DNA of 64,000 nt from Acidobacteriota bacterium (GTDB lineage: Bacteria; Acidobacteriota; Thermoanaerobaculia; Multivoradales; JBCCEF01), in the NCBI GenBank assembly GCA_039028635.1, contig JBCCHV010000004.1, positions 1-64,000 of the forward strand. The letters are read 5' to 3'. The stretch's first letter is position 1, and every line of letters begins with the position of its first letter. The notes under the pieces were generated by a model. The model was not told the origin of the DNA and made no database searches. It saw only the letters and a program-made list of their open reading frames with translations. Shown here piece after piece: positions 1 through 10,957 of the stretch. A program made the translations under genes and the position numbers.

Positions 1-314
1 CCGGCCCGACACCCCGCGCCTCCGGGGCGCGGCGGCGCCCGGGGGGCGCCGAGGACGGGGGTAAGCCCGCACGACATGTGCGTGCGGGCGACAGGAGCGG
101 CTGTAGACCAAGGCAATCCGTCAACAAAGCAGCCGTGTGCTACTTCCGCACACGGCTCCCGAGCGCGAAGCCGCGAGGCGGCGCCCTGGGGCGCCGAGGG
201 CGGGGGTGAGCCCGCACGACATGTGCGTGCGGGCGAGGGGGGCGCCTTGAGCCCCCCTGAGACAACAGCAGGCGCTGAAGAAGCCGCCACGCGGCTTTTT
301 CAGCAGCCTGCTAG
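1..314. repeat. Structured repeat, family A, copy 1 (left end cut by window)
   Basis: Non-coding, extremely GC-rich stretch made of hairpins. The same stem GCCCGCACG / CGTGCGGGC around the loop ACATGTG occurs twice (65-89 and 210-234). A 10-bp perfect stem AGCCGTGTGC / GCACACGGCT surrounds the loop TACTTCC (131-157). A terminal hairpin AAGCCGC-CAC-GCGGCTT followed by Ts lies at 281-300. The element ends in CAGCAGCCTGCTAG, whose last bases hold the stop codon (read on the minus strand) of the permease gene that starts this window. Related copies lie at 19508-19695 and 38865-39206. Short reading frames inside it are judged spurious. Confidence 0.75.
281..300 (+). terminator. Terminator-like hairpin in repeat A1
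   Basis: A 7-bp stem AAGCCGC / GCGGCTT with a 3-base loop runs into a T run on the plus strand, which is the form of an intrinsic terminator. The same hairpin recurs at 39173-39192 in copy A3. On the minus strand the T run is interrupted, so termination of the permease transcript here is less certain. Confidence 0.5.
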
Positions 315-2947
315 TCGGCGCGCAGGAGCTGGGCGGGATCGAAGCGCAGCACCCGCAGCGCCGGCAGCAGGCTGGCGAGCCCGGCGGCGGCCACCAGAAT
401 CGCCGCCACCCAGCCATAGGTGACCAAATCCCACGGACCGACTCCGTGAACCAAGGCCCGCAGGCCGTAGGCGAGAGCGAGGGCCAACGGCAGCCCCCAG
501 AGGAGTCCTTGGACGGCCAGGCGCAGCCCCGGCAGCACCGCCTCGCCGAGAGCCTGCCAAGGCGAAGCCCCGAGGGCGAGGCGGATGCCGAGCTCCCGCC
601 GCCGCTCCGCGACGGAGGCCGCGATCAGGCCACCGAGGCCGACGGCGGCGATGATCAACGCCCCGCCGGCGGCGGAACCGAGGAGGGACGCCTGCAGGCG
701 CTGCCGAGCCAGAACCTGATCGCGCACCGCGCTCATGCTGCGCACGGCAGCCAGGGGAAGCTGCGGATCGACCGCCGTCACGGCGGCGCGCAGTTTTCCT
801 TCGACGTCGACGGCGCCGGCCCGCGGCCGCACCACCCAACTGGGCTCGAACCAACTATGGACCAGCTCGAGGAAGGGTCCGGCGGTCTGCGCCAAAGTGA
901 CGAAGATCGCCGCCCGGTGCCCCAACGGCTCGTCCTCTCCCCAGCCCGGGGTCTGCCGAGTGTCGCTGACCACGCCGACGATCCGACGCTCGGCGCCGGC
1001 GATCCTCAGCCTCGCTCCGAGGGGCTCGCGATCACCGAGATAGGTGCGCACGAAGGCGGCGTTGACCACCGCCGTGGGCGAAGCCGACGCACCATCCCGG
1101 GAGTCGAGGTATCGCCCCGCGAGGAGAGAAACTCGCAAGGCTTCGAAGTACCCCGGCGTGACGTAGGTCAGGTTGGTGATGTGACGCTCATCCTCCGCTG
1201 GCCACGAGAACGACATGTTCAGGGGGCGTTCATAGGGCAGATTGAGGCCCGCCGCCGCGATCTCGATCGCCGGATCGGCGGCCACGCGAGTCGCCACCGA
1301 CTGCAGCAGGCGATCCGCCGCCACCGGCTCGCCATAGCGCGCATCCTGCAGCGAGACGGTCGCGGCCACCAAGCCGTCGGCATCGAATCCCGGCGTCAGG
1401 CCCTGCAGGTGGAGCACCGTCCGCAGGAGTTGCCCGGCCCCGACCAGCAGCGCCACCACCAGGGCCAGCTGAGCCGTCACCAGCAGCCGCCGCGACGACA
1501 GGTTGCGTTGGCCCGCAACCCGCGTCGCATCCTGTCGGGCGTGGTGCCGAGAGCCCGCCAGCGCCGGATAGAGACCGGTCACGAGCAGGGCGAAGAGGGT
1601 CAGGAGCAGCGCCAGGGCGAGGGCCCGGCTATCGAGGGCCAACGGCTGCCACAACCCCATGGATCCGCTCAGGGTAGCTCCCAGCCAACGCACGCCGAGG
1701 GCCGCCAGGAGGACACCGAGACCGCCACCGAGGACACACAGCACCAGGCCCTCGGTGAGCATCTGCCGGAAGATCGCGCCACGGCCTCCTCCCAGAGCAC
1801 TACGCGTCGCCATCTCGCGCGACCGGCGCGCCGCCAGCGCCAGCACCAACCCGGTGACGTTGAAGGAGCACACCCCGAGCAGCAGCCACGCTCCCAGCCA
1901 GGTGAACATCAATCGCGGCGCGACCTCCCGCCCGACGCCATGCTGCAGCGACTCGAGGGCGAGCCAGACCTGCCGCCCGGCAGGAGCTCGCAGGGCCGCC
2001 AGGGCCGGCGCACCGATCGCCCGTAGCTGATCGCCGGCGGACTCGAGGGTCGCGCCGTCCCGCAGGCGACCGAGAATCATGTAGTTCTCGCCCTCTCCCT
2101 CGCCCTCCGGTGAAGGCCTCAGCGGCGTCCAGAGGTCGGCGTCGACCCCGGTGCGAAAGTCGGCCGGCATGACGCCGACGATCTCGTAAGCCTCGCCGCG
2201 GAGTTGCAGGGTGCCCCCCAGGGCTCCGGGACGACCGCGGTAGAGGCGCTGCCAGAGGCGGTGACTGAGAACCGCCAGGCGAGGACCGCCGGGCACGTCT
2301 TCGCGGCGGCTGAACTCCCGCCCGATCAGCGGGTCGACGCCCAGAACCCGGAAGAATCCCGCCCCGACGCGCTGCTGCTGAAGGTAGTCGGCCCGCCCGT
2401 CGACCACCACGTTGGCGCCCGACGACCAGTCCGAGAACACCGCCAGGTCGAGGCGGTCGACGCCCGCCGCCAGCGCCTCCCAGGTTCGCCCGTTCTGCGA
2501 CAGATTGCTCGACGACGACACGCCGTCCTGGCCGACTTTGGTCTCGACCAGCACCAAGCGCTCCGACTCCGGATAGGGCAGCGGACGCAACAGGGCGGCG
2601 TCGAGAAGACTGAAGATGCTGACGTTGGCACCGATTCCGAGGCCCAGGGTGAGGGTGACCGTGGCGGTCAGCACCGGGGTGCGGGCCAGGACCCGGAGAC
2701 CGTGCTTGAGGTTGCGCCGCAGCTCATCGAGCAGGTGCAGCCAGCGCGCTTCGCGGCAGGCTTCGCGGAAGCCTTCGACACTGCCGAACTCCAGCCTCGC
2801 TTGCCGCTGCGCCCGCGCCGGCGACCACCCGGCGAGCTCGAGATCGGCAGCCCGGCGCGCCAGGTGATCGGCCATCTCCTCGGCCATCTCGGCCTCGAAG
2901 CGGTCGCGCTGCCGCGCCACCGAGAAGAACCGCCACAAGCGCCCCAT
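311..2947 (-). CDS. ADOP-family (MacB/FtsX-like) orphan ABC permease
   Basis: Inner-membrane permease of about 878 residues. It resembles the acidobacterial 'duplicated orphan permease' group. The first ~80 residues are a charged helical prefix (MGRLWRFFSVARQRDRFEAE...). Next comes a membrane helix, a MacB-type periplasmic domain, three clustered helices with an FtsX-like fold, and then a second periplasmic-plus-FtsX half ending near LRFDPAQLLRAD. No ATPase gene is adjacent, as is usual for the group, so its substrate and energy source are unknown. The start is set at the ATG at 2947 because it overlaps the PadR stop (TGATG) and the prefix domain begins there; an upstream extension would run into the PadR gene. 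The stop codon falls in repeat A1. The PadR partner probably controls it. Confidence 0.85.
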   Translation of the reverse strand: MGRLWRFFSVARQRDRFEAEMAEEMADHLARRAADLELAGWSPARAQRQARLEFGSVEGFREACREARWLHLLDELRRNLKHGLRVLARTPVLTATVTLTLGLGIGANVSIFSLLDAALLRPLPYPESERLVLVETKVGQDGVSSSSNLSQNGRTWEALAAGVDRLDLAVFSDWSSGANVVVDGRADYLQQQRVGAGFFRVLGVDPLIGREFSRREDVPGGPRLAVLSHRLWQRLYRGRPGALGGTLQLRGEAYEIVGVMPADFRTGVDADLWTPLRPSPEGEGEGENYMILGRLRDGATLESAGDQLRAIGAPALAALRAPAGRQVWLALESLQHGVGREVAPRLMFTWLGAWLLLGVCSFNVTGLVLALAARRSREMATRSALGGGRGAIFRQMLTEGLVLCVLGGGLGVLLAALGVRWLGATLSGSMGLWQPLALDSRALALALLLTLFALLVTGLYPALAGSRHHARQDATRVAGQRNLSSRRLLVTAQLALVVALLVGAGQLLRTVLHLQGLTPGFDADGLVAATVSLQDARYGEPVAADRLLQSVATRVAADPAIEIAAAGLNLPYERPLNMSFSWPAEDERHITNLTYVTPGYFEALRVSLLAGRYLDSRDGASASPTAVVNAAFVRTYLGDREPLGARLRIAGAERRIVGVVSDTRQTPGWGEDEPLGHRAAIFVTLAQTAGPFLELVHSWFEPSWVVRPRAGAVDVEGKLRAAVTAVDPQLPLAAVRSMSAVRDQVLARQRLQASLLGSAAGGALIIAAVGLGGLIAASVAERRRELGIRLALGASPWQALGEAVLPGLRLAVQGLLWGLPLALALAYGLRALVHGVGPWDLVTYGWVAAILVAAAGLASLLPALRVLRFDPAQLLRAD

Positions 2948-3288
2948 CACGCCGGCTCCCCAGCCGCCTTCAACACCAGCGCCACCCCCTGCGACAGTCG
3001 CATCCACTGGCGTTCCTCGACCTCGAGCTGGCGCCGTCCGGCGGCGGTCAGCGAGTAGAACTTGGCCTTGCGATTGTTCTCGCTGACCCCCATTTCGGTC
3101 TCCAGCCAGCCGCGGTGGACCAGCCGATAGAGGGCCGGGTAGAGGGATCCCTGCGGCACATTGAGAGCACCGCCGGAAAGCTGCTCCAGGCGCAGCAGAA
3201 TGCCGTAGCCGTGCATCGGCTGCAGCGAAACGGTCTTCAGAATCAGCAGATCGAGGGTACCCTGCAGAAGATCATTGGACTTGGCCAT
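2947..3288 (-). CDS. PadR-family transcriptional regulator
   Basis: This 113-residue protein is a winged-helix regulator of the short PadR type. It opens with MAKSNDLLQGTLDLLILKTV, followed by the typical MHGYGI and GSLYPALYRLVHRGW segments that form the DNA-binding wing region, and a short C-terminal helix for dimerisation. It is translationally coupled to the downstream permease by a one-base overlap. A GGGGAGGG ribosome site lies just upstream of the ATG. The promoter, overlapped by a 15-bp inverted repeat, lies at 3299-3348, which suggests autoregulation of the two-gene operon. The inducer is not evident. Confidence 0.92.
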   Translation of the reverse strand: MAKSNDLLQGTLDLLILKTVSLQPMHGYGILLRLEQLSGGALNVPQGSLYPALYRLVHRGWLETEMGVSENNRKAKFYSLTAAGRRQLEVEERQWMRLSQGVALVLKAAGEPA

Positions 3289-3298
3289 CGAACCCTCC

Positions 3299-3348
3299 CC
3301 TTGTTTATCTAGGAGAGAGCATAAACCCCTTCCCCTAGATAATCAAGG
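3299..3348 (-). promoter_or_regulatory. padR promoter with overlapping inverted repeat
   Basis: The arms CCTTGTTTATCTAGG (3299-3313) and CCTAGATAATCAAGG (3334-3348) are inverted repeats matching at 14 of 15 positions. On the minus strand a -35 TTGATT (3346-3341), a 17-base spacer and a -10 TATGCT (3323-3318) fit a housekeeping promoter. The arms cover the -35 and the likely start site, which is the layout of an autorepressor site. Seen directly; binding by the adjacent PadR is inferred. Confidence 0.7.
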
Positions 3349-3483
3349 AGAGAGTCCGCAACCACCTGACTCGGATATCCTTGAACCTCGAAACCAAGCA
3401 ATCGCGGTACAGCCCTCAGACGACAGAGCGGCAGAGTCCCCGCTGAGGTCCCGAAACCACCGCGGGAAAGGCCGGCCCCGACG

Positions 3484-6123
3484 ATGCAACGCTCTCTGGT
3501 ACTCCTGGCTTGCGGGCTCATCCTGCTGACCAGCTTCCCGGCGCCACCGGTATCTGCCCAAGGCATCGGCTTTGGACGGACCTATGGACAAGCCCTCCAG
3601 CGGGCGCAGCAAAACGCTCGCGGACGGGCCATGTGGGAGCAGGTGGGTCGTCAGATGGGGGCCTACGTCCTCGACAAAGAGCGCATCCAACAAGACATCG
3701 AGACGGCCCGCCGCGAATACTGGGCGGCAGCGCTCACCGGAGAGCCACCGAGGGAGCTCGAGGAGCGCTACTTCAAGGCACTCTGGGAGCGTGACTTCCA
3801 TACCCTCGGCATCGAGTGGATCAACCACATCGCCGGCGGCATCGGAGGGCCCGACAAGGCCGAGCTCGGCACCCTGATGGACAGCCTGTCGACCCTCTTC
3901 TCCGGCGGTCGCGGCCAACTCGAGGAGGTCCACCGGTTCTGCACCGGCTCTTTCGAAGGTTGGGTCGGACACCTCAAGAACCTCTGGCCAAAGCATGACT
4001 TCGACTTTCCCGCCACCCTCGTGGCCGGCAGAGAGAGCTATGCGGAGTACGTCGAATGTCGCAGCCTGGCCGAGTACCTGTTCCGCAATCCAAACACCCC
4101 GCTGGGCTCGGACGACCCGCGCCAGTTCGTCACCGGCTGGCTGCTCGCGACCCGCGCTCAGGACGACATCGCCGCCGCCCTCGATCAGGTCGAGGCGATG
4201 CACCGGCTGGTGGGCGAGGACGCCTTTGGACGGGCGGCGGAGGCAGCTCGTGCGCAACGCCTGGTTCCTGAAACCGAGCCTCGGGGCCCCTACGACCCGA
4301 GCCGTGTCATCGCTCGGGGCCGCCGGCCGCAGGCCCTCGACTGGGTAGCGACCCGCCACGATCCAACCCTCTACGCCATCTATCTCATCCGACGCGCCAC
4401 CAAAGCGCCGTGGCCGTGGGCCGAAGCCGCCCATCGGGCACGTCTCGAGCGTCATGGGACACAGGCCCACGACGCCGTGGCCCGAGCCTTCGCGGCCGCC
4501 GACGACCCACAGGCGGAGTGCGTTGGGGATCCGGTGCTGCAAGACCGCAAGACCACTTTCCTGCTGGACTGCGTCACCCTCGAACTCGGACCGATCACGC
4601 TGTGGGCGGACGCTCTCGAGATCGCTCGCGGCGACCTCGACGCCGAAGCCCAGCGACGACGCCTGCTCGAAGCCCTGGGAAAGGTCGGCTCGGGCGACGC
4701 CAGCGAGCGCTATCGCAAGCTCGTCGGCGTCATCGACGAACCGGTGCTGCTCGCCGCCCTCGCCCACCAGAGCGAGCACGGCATTCCACGACTGCTCGCC
4801 GGCCGCGGCCGAGACAGCGACTGGCAGCCCTTCGAAGAAGAGCTTCGAACCTTCGAGCTCTTCGCCGCCGCCGACGACCCGAGGGGTCTGGCCCTCGCCT
4901 TGATCGCCCAGGGTGAAGAGGCCGACCACCCCCTACGGCGTCTCGAGCTGGCCCTCGACACCTACCGGACCCAGGCCGACGAGCTCGGCGAGGCGAAGCT
5001 TGTCGAGGCAGCCCGGCGGGTGGCCGCGGCAGCATCTCCAGACCGCGGCCTGGGTGGCTATTTGTCGACCTGGCGGCGGGAGATCGGCGAAGGCGGTCAG
5101 GTCGACACGGAGATGGCTCGGCAGATCCAGCAGCGGCACATCGAGGCGATGGAGGAGCGGCTGGGGAGCTCCTTCCGCAGCATGCCCTTCGACAGCGCCC
5201 TGAAGGAGCATTTCCGCCGCCAAGGCTCGACCATGGCGCAAGCCCAGGAGCAGGTCGAAGCCGTCGCCGAACGCGTCGAGGATGCCTTCCGGGAGGCCGT
5301 CGAAAATGCCCGTCAGCCCTCTTCCGAGGGTCCCGCGGGCGGCGCAGCGCGGGCCATCCTCGGCCGCGAGATCGACTTCGCGCAGCAGCTCTACAGCGAT
5401 CAGCTCGCCAAGTCAGGCTTTACCCTCGAGGACGTCGGCCAGGGCACCCTCGAGGACGAGGTCTTCGCCATCCTGGACCGCCTGCAATCAGATCCCACGG
5501 GATTGATCTTCTGGCTGACTTCCCAGGGTCGTGAAGACGAGATCTCCGCCACCCTCGACGCTGCCACGTCAACCGTCGCCCCGGCACCGGCCGCAAACCA
5601 ATCCGCCTCGCGCGACCCGAGGGCCGGCGCTCTTGCGGCCACTGCAACGAGCCCAGCGACCGCCACGAAAACGAAATCCGCTCGCAGCTCTTCGCCGATC
5701 GTGGAATCGCCGACGGAGCGATCCGAAAAGGCCGCGACCACCATCCCGGGACGGCAACGCCAGAGGGCGATCGTTCCCCGAGACATCGCGCCGCCGGAGT
5801 CCGGCTCGGCGACACCTCCGGCCGCCGATGGCGCCCCGGCCCTCGCTTTCGGCGAAAGCCGCGCGGGCACCGTGACCGGCGGCGAAGCCAACCGCTATCG
5901 CCTCGAGGTGACCGCACCTTCGCTGGTCTTCTTTGACGTCCTCTCGGCGAGCGCCCGGGCCCGCTACCGCCTCGTCGACCCGACCGGTGGGACGGTCTTC
6001 ACCAGCGATGGCTCGGACGAGGGTCCGCTCAGCCTAGAACCCACCGGTACCTATCAACTCGTGGTCGAGACCCTCGAGGGCCGGCCCGTCGAGTACGCCC
6101 TGCGGATGGTGAAAATCCGCTGA
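3484..6123 (+). CDS. Large secreted protein of unknown function with C-terminal PPC-like domain
   Basis: I do not recognise a family for the main body of this 879-residue protein. A signal peptide is clear (MQRSLVLLACGLILLTSFPAPPVSAQ). Residues ~30-690 are mostly charged alpha-helix. Residues ~690-790 are a low-complexity Ala/Pro/Thr/Ser linker. The last ~90 residues (GESRAGTVTGGEANRYRLEV to YALRMVKIR) look like a beta-sandwich of the bacterial pre-peptidase C-terminal type, found on exported proteins. A GGAAAGG ribosome site lies upstream of the ATG. It is divergent from padR and convergent with alaS, so it stands alone. No catalytic motif was found. Confidence 0.75.
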   Translation: MQRSLVLLACGLILLTSFPAPPVSAQGIGFGRTYGQALQRAQQNARGRAMWEQVGRQMGAYVLDKERIQQDIETARREYWAAALTGEPPRELEERYFKALWERDFHTLGIEWINHIAGGIGGPDKAELGTLMDSLSTLFSGGRGQLEEVHRFCTGSFEGWVGHLKNLWPKHDFDFPATLVAGRESYAEYVECRSLAEYLFRNPNTPLGSDDPRQFVTGWLLATRAQDDIAAALDQVEAMHRLVGEDAFGRAAEAARAQRLVPETEPRGPYDPSRVIARGRRPQALDWVATRHDPTLYAIYLIRRATKAPWPWAEAAHRARLERHGTQAHDAVARAFAAADDPQAECVGDPVLQDRKTTFLLDCVTLELGPITLWADALEIARGDLDAEAQRRRLLEALGKVGSGDASERYRKLVGVIDEPVLLAALAHQSEHGIPRLLAGRGRDSDWQPFEEELRTFELFAAADDPRGLALALIAQGEEADHPLRRLELALDTYRTQADELGEAKLVEAARRVAAAASPDRGLGGYLSTWRREIGEGGQVDTEMARQIQQRHIEAMEERLGSSFRSMPFDSALKEHFRRQGSTMAQAQEQVEAVAERVEDAFREAVENARQPSSEGPAGGAARAILGREIDFAQQLYSDQLAKSGFTLEDVGQGTLEDEVFAILDRLQSDPTGLIFWLTSQGREDEISATLDAATSTVAPAPAANQSASRDPRAGALAATATSPATATKTKSARSSSPIVESPTERSEKAATTIPGRQRQRAIVPRDIAPPESGSATPPAADGAPALAFGESRAGTVTGGEANRYRLEVTAPSLVFFDVLSASARARYRLVDPTGGTVFTSDGSDEGPLSLEPTGTYQLVVETLEGRPVEYALRMVKIR

Positions 6124-6194
6124 GGGGCGGCAGGCTGCGGAAGTCCCGAGCTGCCGAATCACCGCTGTAGAAGACAGCAGGCGAGGGTCGAGGA

Positions 6195-8837
<2,643 letters not shown>

Positions 8838-8912
8838 CACCAATCCACTGTCGCAGGGAGGACCTACTGTCGAATGGGGGAACTGCTATCGAATGGGTCG
8901 GATCGCGAGCGG

Positions 8913-9377
8913 TCAGGACAGGTCCGCTTCGAGCTCGCGAACGACCTCGAAGATAGCATGGCCCGGGAAGCCCTGGCGGTCGAGAAAGCGCGCCAGCGCT
9001 CGCGGATCGCGCTTGCCGCGGGCGAGCCAGGCAGCGGCCGCCTGACGGACCGCGTCGGGGCGGTCGCTGTCGCGATGTTCGGCCAGCACGGCATCGACCA
9101 CATCGGCCGCCGCGCCACGCCGCAAGAGGTCGGCCCGCAGCCGCCGCGACCCCACTGCCGAGCGCTCGAGGCGCCGGCTCACGAAGTCCTCGACGGTGCG
9201 CCGCTCATCGAGATAGCCGAGCTCCTGGAGACGCTCGAGGGCAGCTCCGACAATCTCTTCGTCGAACCCTCGGCCGGCGAGCTTGGCGGCGAGCTGAGCC
9301 CGAAAATGCGGCCGCCGGGCGAGCAGATCGACAGCTTTCTGCAGGCAGGCGCGTGGCGCGTCCTCGCGGTCGCTCAA
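8913..9377 (-). CDS. recX: Regulatory protein RecX
   Basis: A 154-residue helical repeat protein of the RecX family, which binds RecA filaments and limits strand exchange. Typical segments are ALDLL-like AVDLLARRPHFRAQLAAKL, LQELGYLDERR and a three-helix repeat pattern ending LDRQGFPGHAIFEVVREL. The start is a TTG overlapping the pilT stop (TTGA), so translation is probably coupled to pilT. recA itself is not in the window. Confidence 0.85.
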   Translation of the reverse strand: MSDREDAPRACLQKAVDLLARRPHFRAQLAAKLAGRGFDEEIVGAALERLQELGYLDERRTVEDFVSRRLERSAVGSRRLRADLLRRGAAADVVDAVLAEHRDSDRPDAVRQAAAAWLARGKRDPRALARFLDRQGFPGHAIFEVVRELEADLS

Positions 9378-10540
9378 CGCTCGATTTCGAAGGGCGACTC
9401 TTCGGTGAGCAGATCCCCTTCCTGGTTCTGCAGCGACTCTTCCATCTCTTCGCGCGAGATGTCGGCAGTGAACTGGACGCCCTGGATCTTGAGCCGGAAC
9501 TCGTCCGGATTGGTCGCCCGTCGCAGCGCCTCGTCGAGGGTGATCAGACCGTTGCGGTAGAGCTGGTAGAGGGACTGGTCGAAGGTCTGCATGCCGTACT
9601 GGCTGGTGCCGAGGGAGATCTGCTCACGGATGAACTTGTTCTTGTCCTTGTTCTCGACGCAGTCGCGGATGTAGGGCGTCGCGATCATCACCTCCGCCGC
9701 CGGCACTCGGCCGATGCCGTCGGCCCGCGGCACCAGGCGCAGGGAGATCACCGACTTGAGCACCTGGGCGAGCTGGATGCGGATCTGCTTCTGGTGATGC
9801 GGCGGGAAGACCGAGATGATGCGGTTGATGGTCTCGGTGGCATCCAGGGTGTGCAGGGTGGAGAACACCAGGTGGCCGGTTTCGGCCGCCAGCAGGGCGG
9901 TTTCGATGGTCTCGTAGTCACGCATCTCACCGACCAGGATGACGTCCGGGTCCTGACGCAGGGCGGCGCGCAGGGAGCTCGAGAAGGCGCGCGTGTCGAC
10001 GTCGATCTCGCGCTGGTTGCAGATCGAGCGCTTGTCGCGATGGAGGAACTCGATGGGGTCCTCGATGGTGATGATGTGCTCGGTGCGGGAGGCGTTGATG
10101 TAGTCGATCATCGCCGCCAAGGTGGTCGACTTTCCGGAGCCGGTGGTGCCGGTGCAGAGCACCAGGCCACGGCGCTCTTCGCAGATTTTCTCGAGCACCG
10201 GCGGCAGCATGAGCTCGCGGATTCCCAGGATGCGCGCCGGGATGACGCGCAGCACCAGGCCGACGGTGCCGCGCTGCTGGAAGATGTTGCAGCGGAAGCG
10301 GCCGAGACCCGGCACGGAGTAGGCGATGTCGATCTCGAGGTCTTCTTTGAAGCGCTGCTTCTGGCGCGCGTTCATGATCGAGAACGCCATCGCGATGGTG
10401 TCCTCTTGCATCAAGCGCTTGATCTCGTTGAGCTGGTGGAGGTCGCCGTCGATCCGGATGACCGGGTGGCTCCCCACTTTGAGGTGGAGATCCGATGCCT
10501 TCCGCTCGACCGCCATTTTCAGCAGATCATTGATATTCAT
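9374..10540 (-). CDS. pilT: Type IV pilus twitching-motility ATPase PilT
   Basis: Hexameric secretion-type ATPase of 388 residues that powers pilus retraction at the inner membrane. It starts MNINDLLKMAVERKASDLHLKV, typical of PilT. The N-terminal PAS-like domain is followed by Walker A GTTGSGKST (about residue 133), the Asp-box/Walker B segment DPDVILVGEMRD (about residue 198) and the His-box AAETGHLVFSTLHT (about residue 222). The ATG at 10540 is preceded by GGAGG. A longer in-frame extension upstream crosses GC-rich repeat DNA and is rejected. No other pilus gene is in the window, so the assembly genes must lie elsewhere. A PilU-like paralogue is possible but less likely. Confidence 0.93.
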   Translation of the reverse strand: MNINDLLKMAVERKASDLHLKVGSHPVIRIDGDLHQLNEIKRLMQEDTIAMAFSIMNARQKQRFKEDLEIDIAYSVPGLGRFRCNIFQQRGTVGLVLRVIPARILGIRELMLPPVLEKICEERRGLVLCTGTTGSGKSTTLAAMIDYINASRTEHIITIEDPIEFLHRDKRSICNQREIDVDTRAFSSSLRAALRQDPDVILVGEMRDYETIETALLAAETGHLVFSTLHTLDATETINRIISVFPPHHQKQIRIQLAQVLKSVISLRLVPRADGIGRVPAAEVMIATPYIRDCVENKDKNKFIREQISLGTSQYGMQTFDQSLYQLYRNGLITLDEALRRATNPDEFRLKIQGVQFTADISREEMEESLQNQEGDLLTEESPFEIER

Positions 10541-10957
10541 GAGAGCCTCCGCCGGTAGAGAATATGAACAAATATCGATGCTAGCAGGTCGCCGAAAACG
10601 ACGTCCAGGGGCGCCCGGCCAGAGGGGCCCGCCCAGGGGCGCCCGGCCAGGGGCACCCGGCAAGAAGGTCGACAAGGGGGCGGTGGAGTTTTCCAGATCG
10701 ACTGGCGCGGGAAGGTCGCATCGACGGCCCTCCGCTCCGCCGAACCGCCCCCGTCGCACCAGCTCGGACTTTCCACCGGCCCGTTGCGGGCGGAGGCACA
10801 ACTCGCCTGCGGCTCAGACAGATGCCTCCGCTTTTCCTCCACGGCCCGGAAGCCCGGACTCCCCAAGACCTCGGACGCGGGCTCAGGCTGCGCTCCAGAC
10901 CGCCGACGCGACCTTCTCGGACCGACGGGTGCAGGGGAGAAACTGGTCAGCGATCCT
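10541..10957. other. 417-bp non-coding gap with GC-rich tandem units
   Basis: Between pilT and the Fic gene there is no credible gene. Close to pilT (10580-10690) lies CTAGCAGGTCGCCGAAAACG, which resembles the terminal sequence of repeat family A. It is followed by imperfect copies of CAGGGGCGCCCGGCCAG, a unit also seen inside copy A3. This looks like a decayed family A element. The AT-rich stretch CATCGATATTTGTTCATATTCT (minus strand, about 10556-10580) is the likely pilT promoter region. In the rest (10700-10950) I see nothing recognisable. Confidence 0.5.

Noticed and set aside
61-234. CRISPR-like repeated unit in the first 300 bases
   Set aside because: Only two copies of a 25-base palindromic unit occur, with no regular spacers and no cas genes. 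They are hairpins of the family A repeat.
446-2026. 526-codon frame on the plus strand
   Set aside because: It is antisense to the ADOP permease, rich in Gln/Arg/Gly without domain features.
3343-4929. 528-codon frame on the minus strand
   Set aside because: It lies antisense to the exported 879-residue protein, which has a signal peptide and ribosome site. Long antisense frames are common in GC-rich coding DNA.
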